DNA of 64,000 nt from Prosthecobacter debontii (GTDB lineage Bacteria > Verrucomicrobiota > Verrucomicrobiia > Verrucomicrobiales > Verrucomicrobiaceae). Below are positions 59,619-64,000 of this stretch, piece by piece (the stretch's first letter is position 1; every line of letters begins with the position of its first letter). A program made the position numbers and the translations under genes. Where the stretch lies: contig NZ_FUYE01000001.1 in the NCBI RefSeq assembly GCF_900167535.1, positions 1-64,000 on the forward strand, read 5' to 3'. The notes beneath the pieces were generated by a model. It did no database searches, was not told where the DNA came from, and was given only the letters and a program-made list of their open reading frames with translations.

Positions 59619-60512
59619 TTATTTGAGATGCTCTAACAGAAACCCAAACAAGTCAGGATGCTTCACGGGTGGAGCTCCGATGTAGTTCAGTTCATAGGGA
59701 ATGCCGACTTCGTTGAGTTTCTTTTCCAAACCGACGCCGAAGTTGGCGGAGTGCGGCGGGTCCTTGGCCTCTTTTCCCATGGCGGGTGCAGAATCATAGA
59801 AAAGATAAACGGGAGGATCGTCCGAGGTGGCCAGTTCATAAGGCGAGAACTTCTGGATCCACGGCATCAACTCCTGGCGGCGATTGATGAATTCCTGGTA
59901 GCTCGGCAGCAGGAAGGCGTGGTGACCGTAATCATTGTTAGAAATCCAATCGCGCATTTGCTGGGGATCGAGTGAGGTCTGCGGCACGAAGGCAAGCACA
60001 CAGCTTAGACGTGTGGATTCATGAGCGATAGGATCACTGCTTTGAGGATCAGCCAAGTCGGGGTGGAAGGCCAACCAGAGGCAGTTGAATCCACCCGCAG
60101 AGCCGCCGCAGCCTCCGATGCGAGTGGGATCTATCTGCCATTCGTGGGCTTGGCTGCGCACGAATTGTAAGGCCCGGGCACAATCGTCCAGGCAGGTTTT
60201 TACAGCCGGGATCTGCTTGTCCGGGCTTGCATCGGGGATGAGGCGATAGTTGATCGATACAACCGAGATACCGGCTTGGAGGCATTGTGGTAGAAAGTCA
60301 GGATTGGCTTTATCCCCACTCATCCACCCACCACCGTGGATGAAAAACAATAGTGGGTGAATGCCTTCGCCGGGGGCTTGATAGAAATCCAGCACCTGCT
60401 TCGGGTGGCCTCCATAGGCCACGTCGGCGTGAGTGGGCTTTGCCTGCTCGGCCCCGGATGCCAGACGAAAGGTGAAGGCGACTGAGGTCAGCAGGATAAA
60501 GAAAGAGCGCAT
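59619..60512 (-). CDS. Exported esterase/lipase of the BD-FAE-like alpha/beta hydrolase type
   Basis: A 297-residue hydrolase with signal peptide (MRSFFILLTSVAFTFRLASG). Oxyanion motif FFIHGGGWMSGDK (~70-82), nucleophile elbow GGCGGSAGGFNCL (~152-164, GxSxG as GGSAG), and terminal PPVKHPDLFGFLLEHL with the catalytic His near residue 286. Closest pattern is bacterial carbohydrate esterases (feruloyl/acetyl) of Verrucomicrobia, often found in gene sets for plant and algal polysaccharides. Catalytic Asp is less certain (SDDPPVYLFYDSA). Convergent with the porin gene. Confidence 0.85.
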   Translation of the reverse strand: MRSFFILLTSVAFTFRLASGAEQAKPTHADVAYGGHPKQVLDFYQAPGEGIHPLLFFIHGGGWMSGDKANPDFLPQCLQAGISVVSINYRLIPDASPDKQIPAVKTCLDDCARALQFVRSQAHEWQIDPTRIGGCGGSAGGFNCLWLAFHPDLADPQSSDPIAHESTRLSCVLAFVPQTSLDPQQMRDWISNNDYGHHAFLLPSYQEFINRRQELMPWIQKFSPYELATSDDPPVYLFYDSAPAMGKEAKDPPHSANFGVGLEKKLNEVGIPYELNYIGAPPVKHPDLFGFLLEHLK

Positions 60513-60568
60513 GCCCAAACCAAGCGGAGAAATGCTCGGTAGCAACTGGATGCTCGTGGAGGGGGCCT

Positions 60569-61498
60569 CTAGGCAGAGAGTGCACTCTGGACATCCCCGC
60601 GATGAGGAATGCCTTCCTGAGCGCCCACTTTAAGGGTGGCCAGCGCCCCTGCGGTATTGGCCCAGCGCACGCACTCCAGCAGCGGGGAGCCCTCAGCCAG
60701 ATGAGTCGTGAAGGCTCCTGCAAAGGTATCTCCTGCACCCACGGTATCGATAGGTTTGACCTTGTGGGTGGCCACTTTTTTCAAGCCCGAGTCGGTGAGT
60801 ACCAAAGTCGATTTTTCACCTCGGGTAACGACCAGAGTACGCACCCCTTTCTCTTTCAGGCGCTGTTTCCAGGCATCAAGTTCATCGGCGATGTCATCGG
60901 CATCGGCACCGAAGATTTGGCGAGCCTCTCCGTTGTTGACGATCAAGACATTGATGGTCACTTCGCCCCAGGGGAAATCGGCTTGAGCCGGAGAAGGATT
61001 CAAAACGACAGGCACCTCGCGGCCGTTGGCGAGTTTGATGGCCTCGATTACCGTATCCAGAGGTACTTCCAGCTGTACCAGCAGGGCTTTGGCCACCTCG
61101 ATGCGAGAGCGTTGCATCTTGAGAGAGGGGGCTGTCAAAGCTGCATTTGCGCCCGGGATAACGATGATCTGATTCTCCCCTTTGGCATCGACGGCGATGA
61201 AGGCGCTGCCGGTGCCGCCTTTGACAGTATTCACCGCACTGCAGTTGATCCCCTCACGACGGAGATGATTGCGGTAGTCCCGGCCGTCGGGATCGTCTCC
61301 GAGGCATCCAATCAACGTCACCTGAGCCCCGTGGCGAGCTGCAGCCAAGGCTTGATTGGCTCCTTTACCGCCGAAGCGTTTTTCCAGAGAGGTCGCCGAA
61401 ACGGTCTCACCCGCAGTGGGCAGACTCTTCACGGAAGCGATATGGTCCACATTCAGGGACCCCACGACGACAACGGAGGCTGCAGAGATTCTGGCCAT
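60569..61498 (-). CDS. rbsK: Ribokinase
   Basis: A 309-residue PfkB-family kinase that phosphorylates D-ribose at O-5. The N-terminal VVVGSLNVDHIASVKSLPTAGETV is the family signature with the substrate Asp; RFGGKGANQALAAARHGAQVTLIGCLGDD is PfkB signature 1; and the DTVGAGDTFAGAFTTHLAEG (~245-264) is signature 2 with the catalytic Asp. NPSPAQ and VNNGEARQIFG lie between. Typical length. ATG 61498 is chosen over the longer frame to 61531. It lies 56 bp upstream of the esterase gene on the same strand. Confidence 0.92.
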   Translation of the reverse strand: MARISAASVVVVGSLNVDHIASVKSLPTAGETVSATSLEKRFGGKGANQALAAARHGAQVTLIGCLGDDPDGRDYRNHLRREGINCSAVNTVKGGTGSAFIAVDAKGENQIIVIPGANAALTAPSLKMQRSRIEVAKALLVQLEVPLDTVIEAIKLANGREVPVVLNPSPAQADFPWGEVTINVLIVNNGEARQIFGADADDIADELDAWKQRLKEKGVRTLVVTRGEKSTLVLTDSGLKKVATHKVKPIDTVGAGDTFAGAFTTHLAEGSPLLECVRWANTAGALATLKVGAQEGIPHRGDVQSALSA

Positions 61499-61843
61499 GA
61501 TAAAGGAAGTTAAAACGTGACGAGACGCCATCAGCCTTGCATTGCAAGCGTAGTCCAGAAATCTTTTTCAGGGGTGAATGCAAGGCCCGACTTCATTTGT
61601 GGGCTCTTAGCGGATAGCATTCTCGTTGGAGAGCCGGGAAGGAAAAACGTATTCTAACGAGTGTTTCCTTTATGGAAACACAAGGCCCTTTGAGGGGATA
61701 TGGGGATTGCTAAATCGCGTTCATTTTGAGCAAATGCCCCGGCTGAGCCCAGGGCCAGTTCCAACCCCCACCCCAAGGCCGCTCTCTGCATACGGATTCC
61801 CCTTCCGGATTGTCGGTGCTGTCGTCTCTACCTGTCATTTCTT
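61499..61843. other. 345-bp region with strong hairpins upstream of the autotransporter gene
   Basis: A perfect 8-bp stem GTGTTTCC/GGAAACAC with a TTTAT loop lies at 61661-61681. An outer near-complementary pair (CTCGTTGGA at 61623 against TCTAACGAG ending at 61661) could enclose sequence before it. The region may form a structured 5' leader of the large secreted protein, or hold the ribokinase promoter on the minus strand. No gene is called. Confidence 0.4.
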
Positions 61844-64000
61844 ATGCCAAGCACTCGGCTTACTTCCCTGTCTACAAGTGCCCGCACTCTCTTCCCGAAG
61901 ATCTCTTCGCTGATGTTCAATGCCACATGGGCGAGCTTAGTCACTCTTGCGACCCCTGCCATAGCTCAGACAGGTTCTTTTGCGGATTGGAATGTGAACG
62001 CAGATGGCAATTGGGGGGATGCAAGTCGTTGGACAGGAGCAACACCTTCTTCCACTTACCCTAGCGGTGTCGGAGCAACGGCCAGTGTGGTCCACGACAT
62101 TGGGGCTACGCGAACGATTTCACTGGTCGATGGCTCGGGCAGTATCGACGTGACGCTCGGCACACTGAGGTTAGGGGACACCAATGCAACTCATGCGTTC
62201 GTCCTAGGCTCTGTCAGCAGCGGTGGCAAATTCATCTTCGATAACGGTGGCCTTGGGGCGTTGCTGGATCACAGCGTCAAGACGGGTGGCACTACGACGG
62301 ATCCGAATAAGAATCCTAACAGTGGAGATCGCATCGATGCTCAAGTTTTGCTCAATGACGACCTGACCATCTTTGCCAACACCAACATTGAATTTAGGAA
62401 TCTGTGGACGGCTGCTGGCCATGACATCACGCTAACCGGAGCAGGGCGAGTTTACTGGAATGCCAACAATACCAGCACGGCAAAGGGCACTCTCTCGGGC
62501 ATGGGCAATCTCTACATTTACAATGGCGAGGCTCGTTTTGATGGTATTGCAGGCACGGCGGATTCTAATGTTATTGATGCGCCGGAGATTTATATCGGAG
62601 ATGGCTTGGTCACGACGGGCAATACGGGTTTCCGCACCTTACCCCGCCTTTATCTGGTCAATACTGAATCCACGCTGACTTCGGATCTCTTCCTCAATGG
62701 GGGCATGCTGGTCTCTGACCTTGGTAACCTGACGCCCGTCAATGGCGATGGCATGGTGATCCTGAGTGGTAACTTACAAATCACAGGGGCAGCGGCCACG
62801 AATATCATCGATGTCAATGACACCAGCACCTCGGTCGCAGGAACGCCGGAGGTTCATTATGTAACGGGAGTCATCAGTGGCACGGGTGGATTCAGCAAGG
62901 TCAATATTGGTAGTCTGAACCTCCAGGCTGACAACACGATCCAGGGTGAGATTTATGTGCAGCGTGCTGGACCCGGAGGGGCGGCTTTGACGGCTAAAGG
63001 TGGTCTCACGCTCTCGGGGGCGGACGGTGCCTTCTCTGCGGCTTCAAAATTAATCATGAGCCGCGATGGCAGCTTCTATCTGGATAACTCGAAGGCGGTG
63101 AATTTGAACCGTGTTACTGATACCGCAGAAATCATCCTGCGTGGCCAAGGGCGTCTTCGCATGGTGGGAAATGCCAGTGCAGCCACCTCGGAAACCTTGG
63201 GGGCGCTGACGGTTGAGACAGGGTCTGGCAAGATCAACTTTGATCTGGATGACACCACACCGCAGTCCACCACACTGACCTTCAGCAGCTTTAATCGTAG
63301 CGTGGGTGCCATCGCGCAGTTTCAGGTGCTGGATAACACCCCCGGTGCCTTTGGCTCCTATCTGGGCGGCAATGCCAGACTCAACATCGCGGATCAAGGA
63401 GCCTCTGCTGTGCTAAAAGGCGGCGGTGGTGCTAATGGCAGCACGAATCAAACGCTGGTGATCGGTGCCTTTGGAGGGGTCAATAACATCTCCAATCACT
63501 TCATGACCTTTGATAAGACGAATCCGACGGAATTGCGTCCGCTCGATTTCGATACGGAGTATCTCAAGAGTTCCACCCTGGTGGATGGCGGTGTGATCCA
63601 TACCATCAACCCCACCACATTGGGAACGTTGGATCAGAACCTGATGATCAACTACAACGTGGATCGTGATGGCGATGTGAATTGGTATGAAGCTCGTCCG
63701 GTGCGGATGACCGCTAACTCGGCCGTCAATTCGCTTCGATTCGGTGTGAATGTGCCCACTGCGGCGAGCAACAGCCAAAACACCAATGAAATCGGCGCGG
63801 CCCTGGTGCTCAATCCGGGGGCGGTTCTGTATCTTGGCGATTCCCTGGCTGCTAACACGGGTCTCTCGGGGAATACCGATGGCTCAGGCATGGTCCTCTT
63901 CGGAAGGGATGTCACGGGCACGAACCCTGGAAGGAATCAGTTTATCGCGGGCGGTATTTTAGACTTCGGCAGCCGCGAGGCCATCTTCGTCAATGAAAGT
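61844..64000 (+). CDS. Autotransporter-repeat secreted protein, N-terminal part (3' end outside window)
   Basis: An ATG at 61844 opens a frame with no stop to the window edge, 719 codons so far. The N-terminus has a long signal (LFPKISSLMFNATWASLVTL...AIAQ), then a sequence of glycine-, asparagine- and threonine-rich strands: GSFADWNVNADGNWGDASRWTGATP at the start, then GTLSGMGNLYIYNGEARFDG, NLNRVTDTAEIILRGQGRL and LSGADGAFSAASKLIMSRDGS. Such right-handed beta-helix 'autotransporter-associated beta strand' repeats are abundant in Verrucomicrobia. Expect a C-terminal PEP-CTERM or barrel beyond the window. No catalytic residues. Confidence 0.82.
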   Translation, partial: MPSTRLTSLSTSARTLFPKISSLMFNATWASLVTLATPAIAQTGSFADWNVNADGNWGDASRWTGATPSSTYPSGVGATASVVHDIGATRTISLVDGSGSIDVTLGTLRLGDTNATHAFVLGSVSSGGKFIFDNGGLGALLDHSVKTGGTTTDPNKNPNSGDRIDAQVLLNDDLTIFANTNIEFRNLWTAAGHDITLTGAGRVYWNANNTSTAKGTLSGMGNLYIYNGEARFDGIAGTADSNVIDAPEIYIGDGLVTTGNTGFRTLPRLYLVNTESTLTSDLFLNGGMLVSDLGNLTPVNGDGMVILSGNLQITGAAATNIIDVNDTSTSVAGTPEVHYVTGVISGTGGFSKVNIGSLNLQADNTIQGEIYVQRAGPGGAALTAKGGLTLSGADGAFSAASKLIMSRDGSFYLDNSKAVNLNRVTDTAEIILRGQGRLRMVGNASAATSETLGALTVETGSGKINFDLDDTTPQSTTLTFSSFNRSVGAIAQFQVLDNTPGAFGSYLGGNARLNIADQGASAVLKGGGGANGSTNQTLVIGAFGGVNNISNHFMTFDKTNPTELRPLDFDTEYLKSSTLVDGGVIHTINPTTLGTLDQNLMINYNVDRDGDVNWYEARPVRMTANSAVNSLRFGVNVPTAASNSQNTNEIGAALVLNPGAVLYLGDSLAANTGLSGNTDGSGMVLFGRDVTGTNPGRNQFIAGGILDFGSREAIFVNES

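Noticed and set aside
60602-61513. A 303-codon open frame on the plus strand
   Set aside because: Antisense to ribokinase; no domain seen.
1-64000. tRNA, rRNA or CRISPR elements
   Set aside because: I looked in the intergenic gaps for cloverleaf-like sequence ending in CCA and for evenly spaced repeats; none were convincing. The 21-bp units are directly adjacent, so they are not CRISPR.

Overview
The window reads as chromosomal DNA of a free-living Gram-negative bacterium of the Verrucomicrobia, most likely the Verrucomicrobiaceae (Prosthecobacter/Verrucomicrobium-like). This is an inference from gene content. There is a ddl-ftsQ-ftsA-ftsZ cluster whose FtsZ is long and divergent. There are many secreted proteins of the kind common in that phylum (ThuA domain, TIG-like, esterases, an autotransporter-repeat giant). 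A NagB/PIG-L fusion is present, and almost no start codon is preceded by a Shine-Dalgarno sequence. No rRNA, tRNA, CRISPR array or prophage was seen. The only mobile-element trace is the 3' end of an IS630-type transposase at the left edge.

Layout, left half. 1-3.5 kb: transposase tail, an SPFH membrane protein with a ribbon-helix-helix partner behind a perfect 26-bp palindrome, an isolated nuoA, a Dabb-domain protein and a secreted TIG-like protein. 3.7-6.5 kb: a small oxidoreductase cassette (DUF1330 lipoprotein, VOC protein, SDR) divergent from an AraC-type regulator. 6.8-10.4 kb: an operon of a cupredoxin-like exported protein, a membrane-bound class III nucleotide cyclase and an outer-membrane barrel. 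10.5-13.2 kb: sugar metabolism (NagB fused to a degenerate PIG-L domain; KDPG aldolase). 13.4-22.6 kb: small secreted and hypothetical proteins, an alpha/beta hydrolase, prfC, and a four-gene run with a double redoxin and a TPR protein. 22.6-25.2 kb: a Doc/AbrB toxin-antitoxin pair, trpB and 5-formyl-THF cyclo-ligase. 26.2-28.1 kb: two OppB/OppC permeases without their ATPase or binding protein.

Layout, right half. 28.2-42.4 kb is mixed: PilZ, ThuA, YndJ-DUF1990, HAD-DUF2851, a sensorless histidine kinase beside a transmembrane protein with two degenerate kinase folds, an amidohydrolase, RNase PH, PPK2 and an M20 amidohydrolase. 42.5-52.4 kb is the most coherent block: ddl, ftsQ, ftsA and ftsZ for wall precursor synthesis and septation, then a polysaccharide deacetylase and an unusual family-5 oligopeptide transporter set (anchored binding protein with a large insert, one degenerate permease, one OppD ATPase). 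52.4-61.5 kb: a DUF2726 protein, a degenerate 21-bp repeat tract, an MsbA-like exporter, a CvpA-like membrane protein, an aldo/keto reductase divergent from a porin across a striking cluster of GTCAC motifs, an esterase and ribokinase. From 61.8 kb to the right edge runs the open 5' part of a large autotransporter-repeat protein.

The items I would look at first are the FtsZ whose T7 catalytic loop has lost two of three conserved residues, the double pseudokinase, the dead PIG-L half of the NagB fusion, the GTCAC cluster, and the general lack of Shine-Dalgarno sequences.
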